Positions 18,927 through 26,742 of a stretch of 64,000 nt of DNA are shown one piece after another (the first letter of the stretch is position 1; each line of letters starts with the position of its first letter). Below the pieces are notes generated by a model. The model saw only the letters and a list, made by a program, of their open reading frames with translations. It did not search any database and was not told the origin of the DNA. The translations under genes were made by a program, and so were the position numbers. This stretch comes from Caldimonas manganoxidans ATCC BAA-369 (GTDB taxonomy: Bacteria; Pseudomonadota; Gammaproteobacteria; Burkholderiales; Burkholderiaceae_C): contig NZ_KB905932.1 in assembly GCF_000381125.1 (NCBI RefSeq), positions 124,001-188,000 of the forward strand. The letters run 5' to 3'.

Positions 18927-19917
18927 GGGGGTCCAGGGGTTTGTCAGGCACGGGCAGCTTGTCCATGATGCGCCGCACCAGATGGTCCGCCGACAATGCC
19001 TCGGCCAGCGCCTCGTAAGACAGCACCAGCCGGTGCCGCAGCACGTCGGGCACGAGGTCGGTCACATCCTCGGGCAGCACATAAGACCGCCCACGCAGCA
19101 GCGCCAGCGCACGTGCGCCTTCGATCAGGTGGATCGTGGCCCGTGGACTGGCGCCAAAGCTCAGATAGCGCGACAGCTCGGGCAGCCCGACACGCTCCGG
19201 CGCGCGCGTGGCGGCCACCAGCTTGACCGCGTACTGAATGAGCGAGGGGTCCACATAGCACTTGCGGCATTCCTGCTGCAGCCGCGCGAGCTCCTCGGTG
19301 CTGACCACCGCGGCCACGTCCTCAGGGCTGCCAGTGACGCGCTGCACGATGACGAATTCTTCCTCCTCGCTCGGATAGCCCACCAGCACCTTCATCATGA
19401 AGCGGTCCACCTGGGCCTCGGGCAGCGGATAGGTGCCTTCGGTCTCGATGGGGTTTTGCGTGGCCATCACCAGGAAGGGTCGCGGCACCGGGTGCGTCTG
19501 CCCGGCAATGGTGACTTGGTATTCCTGCATCACCTCGAGCAAAGCGCTTTGCACCTTGGCCGGGGCCCGGTTGATCTCGTCAGCCAGCAGCAAATGGGTG
19601 AACACCGGTCCCAATGAGGTATGGAACTCCCCGGTCTTCTGGTTGTAGATGCGCGTGCCCACCAAGTCGGCCGGCACCAGATCGGGCGTGAATTGCACCC
19701 GTTTGAAGCTGCCGCGCATCACCCGTGCCAGGGTCTTGACCGTCAGTGTCTTGGCCAGCCCCGGCACACCCTCGACCAACAAATGCCCCTGGGCCAGCAT
19801 GGCCACCAGCACGCGCTCGAGGAAGTGGTCTTGCCCGACGACCACGCGCTTGACCTCGTACAGCACTCGCTGCATCTGCTCGGCCACCGCTTGGGCAGAG
19901 GAGACGGTGTTGTTCAT
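18901..19917 (-). CDS. MoxR-family AAA+ ATPase
   Basis: A 338-residue AAA+ protein with Walker A GVPGLAKT (residues 50-57), Walker B LLLADEINRAP, a sensor-1 ATQNP segment, and the MoxR-typical TYPLPEAQVDRFMMK. MoxR ATPases act as chaperones that activate partner enzymes or complexes, commonly through VWA proteins, and both DUF58 and VWA partners are encoded directly downstream. The start at 19917 is 36 bp after the upstream protease stop. Which complex is matured is not evident from the sequence. Confidence 0.94.
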   Translation of the reverse strand: MNNTVSSAQAVAEQMQRVLYEVKRVVVGQDHFLERVLVAMLAQGHLLVEGVPGLAKTLTVKTLARVMRGSFKRVQFTPDLVPADLVGTRIYNQKTGEFHTSLGPVFTHLLLADEINRAPAKVQSALLEVMQEYQVTIAGQTHPVPRPFLVMATQNPIETEGTYPLPEAQVDRFMMKVLVGYPSEEEEFVIVQRVTGSPEDVAAVVSTEELARLQQECRKCYVDPSLIQYAVKLVAATRAPERVGLPELSRYLSFGASPRATIHLIEGARALALLRGRSYVLPEDVTDLVPDVLRHRLVLSYEALAEALSADHLVRRIMDKLPVPDKPLDPHARPEAVA

Positions 19918-19953
19918 GCGGGCGTCCTTTCATCACGGGTCGAGGGACAAACA

Positions 19954-20931
19954 TCAGAAGGGCGACAGGCCCACCGCCGCGGCGGCGTTTTCGATGGGGA
20001 CGGCGAATCCGATGCCGACGAAGACGCGGTGCTCGGTGGGGTTGAGGATGGCCGTGACGATGCCCACGACCTCACCGTCGGCCGTCACCAACGGGCCGCC
20101 CGAGCTGCCGGGGTTGGCCGCCGCATCGAACTGGATCAGGTTGGTCAGAAGGCGCTCGCCTTCGGGCGAGCGGAACTCGCGCCCCAAGCCCGAGACCACG
20201 CCGGCGGTGACCGTGGGGCCGATGCCGAAGGGGAACCCCACGGCCACCACCGCATCGCCCACGGCCAGGTCACTGGTGGAACGCAGGGTGGCCGGCTGCA
20301 GATCATCGGGCAGGCTGCGCGGCTTGATCACCGCCAAGTCGTTTTCCGGCTGCACCGCCACCACGTCGGCCTCGGCCTCGTGCCCATCGTGAAAGACCAC
20401 CTGCAACCTCGGCGCGCCCATCACCACGTGCAAGTTGGTCAGGATCAAGCCTTCATCGACGATGACCACGCCAGTGCCCGTGCCGATTTCGCGTTGCTGG
20501 CCTTGCGCATTGGGGGGGCTCAGCCCCCGCACGCGCACCACCGAGGGGCGGATCTTTTCATAGGCCTTGGCCGCCATCGACGGCAGGGGCTTGTTCACCA
20601 GGGTGTGCAGCACCGCTTTGTCGATGTCGTCCTGCGTCAGGGGCCCCAGGGGAGCGCGCCAGGCCTCGTGCAGCACGGTCAGCGCCAGCCCCAACAGGCC
20701 ACCGGCCAGCACCAATCCCCAACGCTCGTGCCGCCGCGCCCAAGCGCGCCAGCGGGCGGCACGAGACACGGGGGCCGGCGCATCAGGGGGGTGGGCTGCG
20801 GCCGCCTGCGGCGAGGCCACCGGGCCCGCCGCGGCCCCGCCGGCCGAAGGCCCGCCGAGTGGGGGCCCGGCGCGAACCGGCTGCGCCGAAATCGCCGACT
20901 TGGAACTGCTGTACAGCGCGCGCTTGCCCAT
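19954..20931 (-). CDS. Membrane-anchored trypsin-like serine protease (S1C/DegS-like) without PDZ domain
   Basis: A 325-residue protein starting MGKRALYSSSK at 20931. A Pro/Ala-rich cytoplasmic segment (20-60) precedes a single transmembrane helix (about 71-90). The protease domain has the catalytic triad His168 (TNLHVV), Asp198 (NDLAVI) and Ser277 (NPGSSGGPL). The chain ends at residue 325, so there is no PDZ domain. It is the first gene of an operon with moxR, DUF58 and VWA genes, which suggests envelope quality control linked to that chaperone system. This functional link is inferred from gene order only. Confidence 0.87.
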   Translation of the reverse strand: MGKRALYSSSKSAISAQPVRAGPPLGGPSAGGAAAGPVASPQAAAAHPPDAPAPVSRAARWRAWARRHERWGLVLAGGLLGLALTVLHEAWRAPLGPLTQDDIDKAVLHTLVNKPLPSMAAKAYEKIRPSVVRVRGLSPPNAQGQQREIGTGTGVVIVDEGLILTNLHVVMGAPRLQVVFHDGHEAEADVVAVQPENDLAVIKPRSLPDDLQPATLRSTSDLAVGDAVVAVGFPFGIGPTVTAGVVSGLGREFRSPEGERLLTNLIQFDAAANPGSSGGPLVTADGEVVGIVTAILNPTEHRVFVGIGFAVPIENAAAAVGLSPF

Positions 20932-21138
20932 CGGTGAGCCGCCCCGACCGCCACCTCGTGCGCGAATGCCTGCGCAGAGACGCTGCATGCAGTGGTGGCG
21001 CCGACTGCATGGCATCGCTGGCGGGCGCCCGTGCCCGCCTTCACTCTGACGCTAACACGTCAAAGGCCGACTTGCATCTTGCCGCCGACAACCCCCCAGC
21101 GCAAGCCGGGATGCGCACCCCTGCGGCGCCGGCCGAGC

Positions 21139-21825
21139 TCAAGACCGCAGCGCGCCTGCCCGGCGCGGCAGGCCCAGCGGCACACGGGCCGCCGCCTCCC
21201 AGGCCGGCCCGTCGAACCACGCATCGCCCCGCAGGTAGGCCACGAGCATGTCCAGCCCGTCCAAGCCCCAGAACGCTTTGTCCTCGACCACCACTGTGGG
21301 CACCCCGAAGATGCCCGCAGACACGGCCTGCTCCGTGTTGGCCCGCAGCAAGGCTTTGACCTCCTGCTCCCGCAAGGCCGCCAGCAGGCTCTGGGCCTGC
21401 CCGGGGGCCAGCGCCTCGGCCAAGGCCTGCAGCTGCGCGGCTTCGCCGGCGGCCTCGCCCGTGCGCCACACACGGCGCAAGACGGTCTCACAGGCAAACC
21501 GATTGGCCGAGCCGGCCATGCCCGTGGTCCGGCCATGGGCCAGCAGCAGGCGCGACAAGGCCAAGGGATTGAAGGGGTGCTGCGCGGGCATCACCAAAGG
21601 GATGTCCAAACGCTGCGCCAGCCAGGCCACTTGGCGGTAGGTCCAGTCCCGCTTGGGCGCGATCTCGGCCGGCCCCAGTTGCCCCCAATGCTGCAACAAA
21701 CCCGCCAAGAGCACCGGCCGGTAGCTCACCGCACAAGACGAACCGGCCAGCACCTCGGGCAGCCGCTCGAAGGCCAGGTAGGCATAGGGAGACACCGGGT
21801 CGAACCAGAACTGCAAGGATTTCAT
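21139..21825 (-). CDS. 2-hydroxychromene-2-carboxylate isomerase-like (DsbA-family) protein
   Basis: A 228-residue thioredoxin-fold protein of the DsbA/kappa-GST family with the N-terminal WFDPVSPYAYLA motif; Ser12 corresponds to the glutathione-activating serine of HCCA isomerases. The insertion helices and the C-terminal GIFGVPTVVV segment fit the family. The true substrate is unknown, since no aromatic-degradation genes are nearby. A ribosome binding site GGAGGG precedes the ATG at 21825, which overlaps the DUF1289 stop (ATGA). It ends a chain HMG-CoA lyase-YbaK-DUF1289-isomerase. A paralogue is encoded at 28886-29491. Confidence 0.88.
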   Translation of the reverse strand: MKSLQFWFDPVSPYAYLAFERLPEVLAGSSCAVSYRPVLLAGLLQHWGQLGPAEIAPKRDWTYRQVAWLAQRLDIPLVMPAQHPFNPLALSRLLLAHGRTTGMAGSANRFACETVLRRVWRTGEAAGEAAQLQALAEALAPGQAQSLLAALREQEVKALLRANTEQAVSAGIFGVPTVVVEDKAFWGLDGLDMLVAYLRGDAWFDGPAWEAAARVPLGLPRRAGALRS

Positions 21826-22043
21826 GATCCCTCCGGGCTGCGGTGCGCGGCGGCCTGACGACGCGCAGGCAATTGCTTCCAGACCGCACGTTTGTCGGCA
21901 TCGCTCATCGTCGACCAGGCGGCGATCTCCTCCAGGGTGCGGTGGCAGCCCTCGCACCACCCGGTCGAGGCATTCATGCGGCACACCCCGATGCAGGGGC
22001 TAGCCACCTGCCCGGGCCGCAGCGATGGGGCGCGAGCGCTCAC
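21822..22043 (-). CDS. DUF1289 small cysteine-rich protein
   Basis: A 73-residue protein with the DUF1289 pattern SPCIGVC...TGWCEGCHRTLEEIAAW; the four cysteines suggest a metal site. The start is GTG (22043), overlapping the YbaK stop in a GTGA arrangement, and the stop overlaps the isomerase start (ATGA). It is therefore wedged between two genes with four-base overlaps on both sides. Function is unknown. Confidence 0.88.
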   Translation of the reverse strand: MSARAPSLRPGQVASPCIGVCRMNASTGWCEGCHRTLEEIAAWSTMSDADKRAVWKQLPARRQAAAHRSPEGS

Positions 22044-22540
22044 AGCACCACGTCCTCGACCGGCGCGCCGGTGAGCGCCACCAGCTGCGACGGTGTCACC
22101 GGGAAGACCCCGTTGGGATGCCCGGCGGCGGCCCAGACCACCTCGAAGCGGAAGAGTTCACGGTCGATCAGCACCACCGGCGCCTGCCGATGCGCCACCG
22201 GTGCCACCCCGCCAATGGAAAAGCCCGTGCGCTCCTTGACGAACTGCGCATCCGCCCGCGCAAGCGGCCCCACCCGCGCGGCCACTTTGTGCTCGTCCAC
22301 GCGCTTGTCGCCCGAGGTCACGACCAGCACCGCGGCGTCATCGGCCAGGCGCCGGAACACGATGCTCTTGGCGATCTGACCGACGGCCACCCCCAGGGCC
22401 TCGGCCGCCTCCTGGGCCGTGCGTGCAGCCACCTCCAGGAACACCGGCGGCTGCGGATGACCGGCTTGGGCCAGCGCCCGGGCCACGCGCTGGAAGCCCT
22501 CTGGGCGTTGGCTCAGATCGGCAGGCCACACCGCATTCAT
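22040..22540 (-). CDS. YbaK/EbsC-family aminoacyl-tRNA deacylase-like protein
   Basis: A 166-residue single-domain protein of the YbaK/ProX superfamily, whose members hydrolyse mischarged aminoacyl-tRNAs such as Cys-tRNA(Pro). Recognisable segments are QIAKSIVFRR (the conserved Lys), VVTSGDKRVDEHK and TGFSIGGVAPVAH. The start ATG at 22540 overlaps the HMG-CoA lyase stop by four bases. Which tRNA it edits cannot be told from the sequence. Its linkage to leucine catabolism may be only transcriptional convenience. Confidence 0.9.
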   Translation of the reverse strand: MNAVWPADLSQRPEGFQRVARALAQAGHPQPPVFLEVAARTAQEAAEALGVAVGQIAKSIVFRRLADDAAVLVVTSGDKRVDEHKVAARVGPLARADAQFVKERTGFSIGGVAPVAHRQAPVVLIDRELFRFEVVWAAAGHPNGVFPVTPSQLVALTGAPVEDVVL

Positions 22541-23457
22541 GCCGCAGCCTCCATGCGTGCACGTCGGGCCAGCAGCGCATTGGCCACTCGCGACACGGGC
22601 TTGCGGCCCAGCACGCGCGAGATGAACTCGCCGGCATCGACCAGCGCTTGCAAATCGATGCCGCAGTCGATGCCCAGGCCCTGGAGCAAAAAGACCACAT
22701 CCTCGGTGGCCACATTGCCCGTGGCCCCTTGGGCATAGGGACATCCCCCCAAGCCCGCCACACTGGCATCGAAATGGTGGATGCCCATCTCCAGGCAGGC
22801 GTAGATGTTGCCGATGGCCTGGCCGTAGGTGTCGTGAAAATGACCGCTCACTTCGTGCAAGGGATAGTGACGCAAGGCCCGCTCCATCGCGGCGCGCACC
22901 TGACGCGGCGTGCCCACGCCGATGGTGTCGGCCACCCCCACGTGTTGCACGCCGATGTCTTTCATCAGGCGCACGACCCGCTCGACCTCGTCGGCAGAGA
23001 CCTCGCCTTGGTAGGGGCAGCCCACGGCACAGGAAATCGCCCCGCGCACCTTCAAGCCCTGTTCACGCGCCAGGCGCACCACCGGGCGGAAACGCTCGAT
23101 CGACTCCTCGATCGAGCAGTTGATGTTGCGCTGGCTGAACGCCTCGCTGGCCGCGCCAAAGACGACGATCTCGTCCGGCCGCGTGGGCAACGCGGCCTCC
23201 AAGCCCTTCATGTTGGGCACCAACACCGAATAGCGCACGCCCGGCCGACGCTGGATGCCGGCCATCACCTCGGCGTTGTCGGCCATCTGCGGCACCCATT
23301 TGGGGGAGACGAAACTGGTGACCTCGATCTCGCGCAGACCCGCGGCCTGCAGGCGGTGGACCAACTCGATCTTGTGCGCCGCCGACACCGGCTGCTTTTC
23401 GTTTTGCAGCCCATCGCGCGGGCCGACGTCGACCAGGGTGACACGTTCAGGAAACAT
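22537..23457 (-). CDS. liuE: Hydroxymethylglutaryl-CoA lyase
   Basis: It cleaves HMG-CoA to acetoacetate and acetyl-CoA, the last step of leucine degradation. The 306-residue TIM-barrel protein shows VDVGPRDGLQNEK at the N-terminus (catalytic Arg-Asp, Gln), the metal-binding HFHDTYGQA and the active-site Cys loop GLGGCPYAQGATGN. The ATG at 23457 has a GGAGAG ribosome binding site. It starts an overlapping four-gene unit (lyase, YbaK, DUF1289, isomerase) and is separated from the methylcrotonyl-CoA carboxylase genes by a small opposite-strand gene. A C/G hairpin and a CACAAT hexamer lie upstream. Confidence 0.95.
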   Translation of the reverse strand: MFPERVTLVDVGPRDGLQNEKQPVSAAHKIELVHRLQAAGLREIEVTSFVSPKWVPQMADNAEVMAGIQRRPGVRYSVLVPNMKGLEAALPTRPDEIVVFGAASEAFSQRNINCSIEESIERFRPVVRLAREQGLKVRGAISCAVGCPYQGEVSADEVERVVRLMKDIGVQHVGVADTIGVGTPRQVRAAMERALRHYPLHEVSGHFHDTYGQAIGNIYACLEMGIHHFDASVAGLGGCPYAQGATGNVATEDVVFLLQGLGIDCGIDLQALVDAGEFISRVLGRKPVSRVANALLARRARMEAAA

Positions 23458-23489
23458 TCTGCCTCTCCAACCGATGCCCTCGGATTGTG

Positions 23490-23514
23490 CCCCCCCCCAA
23501 AAAGTGGGAGGGGG
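23490..23514. repeat. C9/G-rich hairpin in the divergent gap before HMG-CoA lyase
   Basis: Nine C residues (23490-23498), a seven-base loop and GGGAGGGGG (23506-23514) can pair with one mismatch. On the minus strand it immediately precedes CACAAT (23488-23483), a possible -10 box for the HMG-CoA lyase unit, so it could act as an operator. It resembles the hairpin at 13922-13939. No other clear signal is seen in this 130 bp gap except a GAGGA ribosome binding site before the plus-strand gene. Confidence 0.4.
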
Positions 23515-23587
23515 ATTCCACCTTAATGGGGATGGCCAACCCGCGCCAGGGGAAGAAAAATTCCCGTCCAAGACGAGGATCATTGCC

Positions 23588-23899
23588 ATGGACGCTCAGA
23601 GCCGTCGCCTACAAATCGCCACCCGCATCCACTTCACCTTGCTGCGCGAGTTGGGCAGCGGTATCGACGTGGGCCTGATGCTCAGCCGCGAGCGGTACGC
23701 GCTGGATGTGCTCCATGTCTGTCGCGCCAGCGAGAACGAAGAACTCGAGCGCTTGGCCGAGGAATTCGCCCAGATCAGCCGCCAGCATGCCGCGCAGGCC
23801 GCCCATCCCGCTCGCACGGCATCGACCCGCCGCGGGCACCGCCCTTGGTGGCGCGCGCTGGGCTCGGTGTTGCGCCCCACAACCGCCGCCGCCCACTGA
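23588..23899 (+). CDS. Small hypothetical protein within the leucine-degradation block
   Basis: A 103-residue protein on the strand opposite to all its neighbours. It starts at 23588 behind GAGGA with an 8-nt gap. The first 60 residues look structured (RIHFTLLRELGSGIDVGLML, then ALDVLHVCRASENEELERLA); the tail is basic and Ala/Arg-rich with WWRALGSVLRP. No signal peptide, membrane helix or known motif is recognised. Its 3' end is 21 bp from the carboxylase alpha-subunit stop. I do not recognise the family and assign no function. Confidence 0.65.
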   Translation: MDAQSRRLQIATRIHFTLLRELGSGIDVGLMLSRERYALDVLHVCRASENEELERLAEEFAQISRQHAAQAAHPARTASTRRGHRPWWRALGSVLRPTTAAAH

Positions 23900-23920
23900 G
23901 CCTGGCCGCACACGACGGCC

Positions 23921-25906
23921 TCACGCCTTCAGGCGCAGCAATTCGGCCCCCTCGGGCACCTGATCGCCCACGCCATACAACAAGGCCTCGATCACGCCAT
24001 CGGTCGGCGCCGCGATCGTGTGCTCCATCTTCATCGCCTCCATCACGGCCAGCGCCTGACCTTTCTTCACGGACTGTCCGACGCTCACATGCACAGCCAG
24101 CAGCTTGCCCGGCATCGGTGCGGTCAAGCGGCCGGCCTCGTGACCGCTGTCGCCCGCATGGGCGATGGGATCGATCCACTGCAGCACCGCCACCCCCTCG
24201 GGGGCGAACACGTGGAACTGCTCGCCTTGGCGGTACACCGTCAGGCGCCACCGTGAGGCCCCCAGCATCACGTCGTGCACTTCGGCCGAATGGGCATGCA
24301 CCTGCAAGAGCTGCCGCTGCCCCCCCAGATCGAGGCGGTGTCGGCCGTCGTGCAGGTACTCGAGAAAAGCCACATGGCGCTGCCCGCCGACGTCGATTTC
24401 CATGCGCCGACGCGCCATGCCATGCAAGCGCCAGCCGTCGCGTCGGCTCCAAGGATCGGCATCCTGCAGGGCCGCTTCATCGGCCAGCACCCGCGCGGCC
24501 ACACCGGCCACGGCACAGTCCAAGGGCAGACCCGGCAGGCCGAACAGATGGGCACGCTCGCGCTCGATCAAGGCCGTGTCGAGGTCGGCCCCAGCGAACG
24601 AGGCACTGGTCACCACACGGCGCAGAAAGTTCACATTGGTGTGCAGCCCCACGATATGGGTCTGCGCCAACGCGGCATCGAGCTGCGCCAGGGCCTGCTC
24701 GCGCGTGGGAGCATGCACGATGAGCTTGGCGATCATCGAGTCGTAATACGGCGAGATCTCGTCGCCCTCGCGCACCCCGGCGTCCACCCGCACCGGCGCC
24801 ACCGTGAACTCACTGGCCTGCGGTGGCAAACGAAACACCCGCAAGGGCCCGGTGGCCGGCAGGAAATGGGCCTCGGGGTTTTCGGCGCAGATGCGCGCCT
24901 CGATCGCATGGCCCTGGATGCGCAAATCCTCTTGCCGCACCGGCAAGGGCTCGCCGGCGGCCACACGCAGCTGCCATTCCACCAGGTCGTGCCCCGTGAT
25001 CGCTTCGGTGACCGGGTGCTCCACCTGCAGCCGGGTGTTCATCTCCATGAAGTAGAAGCGGCCGTCCTGCTCGGCAATGAACTCCACCGTGCCCGCCCCC
25101 ACATAGCCCACGGCGCGAGCCGCGGCCACGGCCGCCTCACCCATCTCACGCCGACGATGCGGGGTCATGCCCGGCGCCGGGGCTTCTTCCAGCACCTTCT
25201 GGTGGCGCCGCTGCACCGAGCAGTCGCGCTCGAACAGGTACACGCCGTTGCCATGGGTGTCGCAGAACACCTGGATCTCGATGTGGCGCGGCCGGCTCAC
25301 GTAACGCTCGATCAACACATGGTCATCGCCAAAGCTGGAACGAGCCTCGCGTTTGCAGGCCGCCAGCGCGGCTTCGAACTCCTCGGCCACCTGCACCGCC
25401 CGCATGCCCTTGCCCCCGCCGCCGGCGCTGGCCTTGATCAACACCGGAAAGCCCATGGCCTGGGCCTGCGCGAGCAGGAAATCGCAGTCCTGCCGATCGC
25501 CGTGGTAGCCCGGCACCAGCGGCACGCCGGCCTTCTCCATCAAAGCCTTGGCAGCGGCCTTGCTGCCCATCGCGGCAATCGCCGCAGGCGGCGGCCCGAT
25601 GAAGACGATGCCCGCCTGCGCACAGGCCTCGGCGAAAGACTCGTTCTCGCTGAGAAAGCCATAGCCCGGATGGATGGCCTGCGCGCCGGTGGCTCGCGCG
25701 GCCTCCAGGATGCGCTCCTGACGCAGGTAGCTGTCGCGCGGCGCCGCAGCGCCGATGTGCACGGCCTCGTCGCACACCTGCACGTGCTTGGCCGTCGCGT
25801 CGGCATCGGAATACACCGCCACGGTACGGATGCCCAGGCGCCGCGCGGTGGCTGCCACACGGCAAGCGATCTCGCCACGGTTGGCAATGAGGATCTTCTT
25901 GAACAT
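23921..25906 (-). CDS. liuD: Methylcrotonyl-CoA carboxylase, biotin-containing (alpha) subunit
   Basis: A 661-residue acyl-CoA carboxylase subunit. It carries biotin carboxylase (MFKKILIANRGEIACRVAAT, glycine-rich ATP-grasp loop KASAGGGGKGM, catalytic EMNTRLQVEHPVTE), a BT linker domain, and a C-terminal biotinyl domain with EAMKMEH whose Lys is biotinylated. Together with the beta subunit it carboxylates 3-methylcrotonyl-CoA. Identification as the leucine-pathway enzyme, and not a propionyl- or geranyl-CoA carboxylase, rests on the neighbouring hydratase, beta subunit and HMG-CoA lyase and on the LiuR-type operator upstream of the operon. The start is 25906. Confidence 0.93.
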   Translation of the reverse strand: MFKKILIANRGEIACRVAATARRLGIRTVAVYSDADATAKHVQVCDEAVHIGAAAPRDSYLRQERILEAARATGAQAIHPGYGFLSENESFAEACAQAGIVFIGPPPAAIAAMGSKAAAKALMEKAGVPLVPGYHGDRQDCDFLLAQAQAMGFPVLIKASAGGGGKGMRAVQVAEEFEAALAACKREARSSFGDDHVLIERYVSRPRHIEIQVFCDTHGNGVYLFERDCSVQRRHQKVLEEAPAPGMTPHRRREMGEAAVAAARAVGYVGAGTVEFIAEQDGRFYFMEMNTRLQVEHPVTEAITGHDLVEWQLRVAAGEPLPVRQEDLRIQGHAIEARICAENPEAHFLPATGPLRVFRLPPQASEFTVAPVRVDAGVREGDEISPYYDSMIAKLIVHAPTREQALAQLDAALAQTHIVGLHTNVNFLRRVVTSASFAGADLDTALIERERAHLFGLPGLPLDCAVAGVAARVLADEAALQDADPWSRRDGWRLHGMARRRMEIDVGGQRHVAFLEYLHDGRHRLDLGGQRQLLQVHAHSAEVHDVMLGASRWRLTVYRQGEQFHVFAPEGVAVLQWIDPIAHAGDSGHEAGRLTAPMPGKLLAVHVSVGQSVKKGQALAVMEAMKMEHTIAAPTDGVIEALLYGVGDQVPEGAELLRLKA

Positions 25907-25940
25907 GCACAGGCTTTCTTGTCGTTGAACGGCTCGTGGT

Positions 25941-26726
25941 TCAGGCCTTCGCCCACGGCGGGCTGCGTTTGTCCAGGAAAGCACGCACCCCGGCGCGGCC
26001 TTCTTCACTGGCGCGGATGTCGGCAATGCGTCGCGCGGTGTCTTCACGCAGCGCTGCATCGATCGGCTGGCCCGCAACGTCTTGCACCAAGCGCTTGCAG
26101 GCCTTCACCGCCTGCGGACCATTGGCCACCAGGGCCGCGACGATCGCCTCGACACGCTCGTCCAGCGCCTCGGCCGCACACACCTCATGCACGAAGCCCA
26201 GGCGATGGGCCTCGGCCGCATCGAAGCGTTCGGCCGTGAGGAAATAGCGCCGCGCCGCCTGTGGGCCCATGGCACGGATCACGTAGGGGCTGATGGTGGC
26301 CGGCAGCAACCCGAGCTTGGCCTCGGACAGACAAAAATGCACGCCTTCGGCGGCCACCAACACATCGCACACGGCCGCCAGGCCCACCCCGCCGGCATAG
26401 CAATCACCGTGGATGCGAGCCACCACCGGCAGCGGGCAGCTGTACAGCGTCCACAGCATCTGCGCCAGGCGCGCCGCGTCATCGCGGTTTTGCTCCCAGG
26501 TGTAATCGGCCATCGCACGCATCCAGTGCAAGTCGGCGCCGGCGCTGAAAGCCTGGCCATGCGCGCCCAGCACCACGGCGCGCAACGAAGCGTCGCGGCC
26601 CAGGGCTTCGAAGGTGTCGGTCAGCTCGGCGATGGTGGCATCGTTGAAGGCATTGCGCACCTGCGGCCGGTTGAGCCAGACCCGGGCCACGGGGCCGTCG
26701 ATGCGGATGTCGAGAGTGGTGGGCAT
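25941..26726 (-). CDS. liuC: Enoyl-CoA hydratase family, probably methylglutaconyl-CoA hydratase
   Basis: A 261-residue crotonase-fold protein with the oxyanion-hole segments AFSAGADLHWMR and HGDCYAGGVGLAAVCDV, and the catalytic-region Glu in CLSEAKLGLLPATISPYV. It would hydrate 3-methylglutaconyl-CoA to HMG-CoA between the carboxylase and lyase steps. The ATG at 26726 has a GGAGG ribosome binding site 6 nt upstream. It lies between the two carboxylase subunit genes (16 bp after beta, 34 bp before alpha), which decides the specific assignment. Confidence 0.9.
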   Translation of the reverse strand: MPTTLDIRIDGPVARVWLNRPQVRNAFNDATIAELTDTFEALGRDASLRAVVLGAHGQAFSAGADLHWMRAMADYTWEQNRDDAARLAQMLWTLYSCPLPVVARIHGDCYAGGVGLAAVCDVLVAAEGVHFCLSEAKLGLLPATISPYVIRAMGPQAARRYFLTAERFDAAEAHRLGFVHEVCAAEALDERVEAIVAALVANGPQAVKACKRLVQDVAGQPIDAALREDTARRIADIRASEEGRAGVRAFLDKRSPPWAKA

Positions 26727-26742
26727 GGGCAGCCTCCGGCGC

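Noticed and set aside
20513-20531. G-run/C-run hairpin (GGGGGGG ... CCCCC)
   Set aside because: It lies within the serine protease coding region (the SPPNAQ segment) and is explained by GC-rich codons.
24275-26239. A 654-codon plus-strand open frame
   Set aside because: It is antisense to the biotin carboxylase subunit and hydratase; no motif or ribosome binding site supports it.
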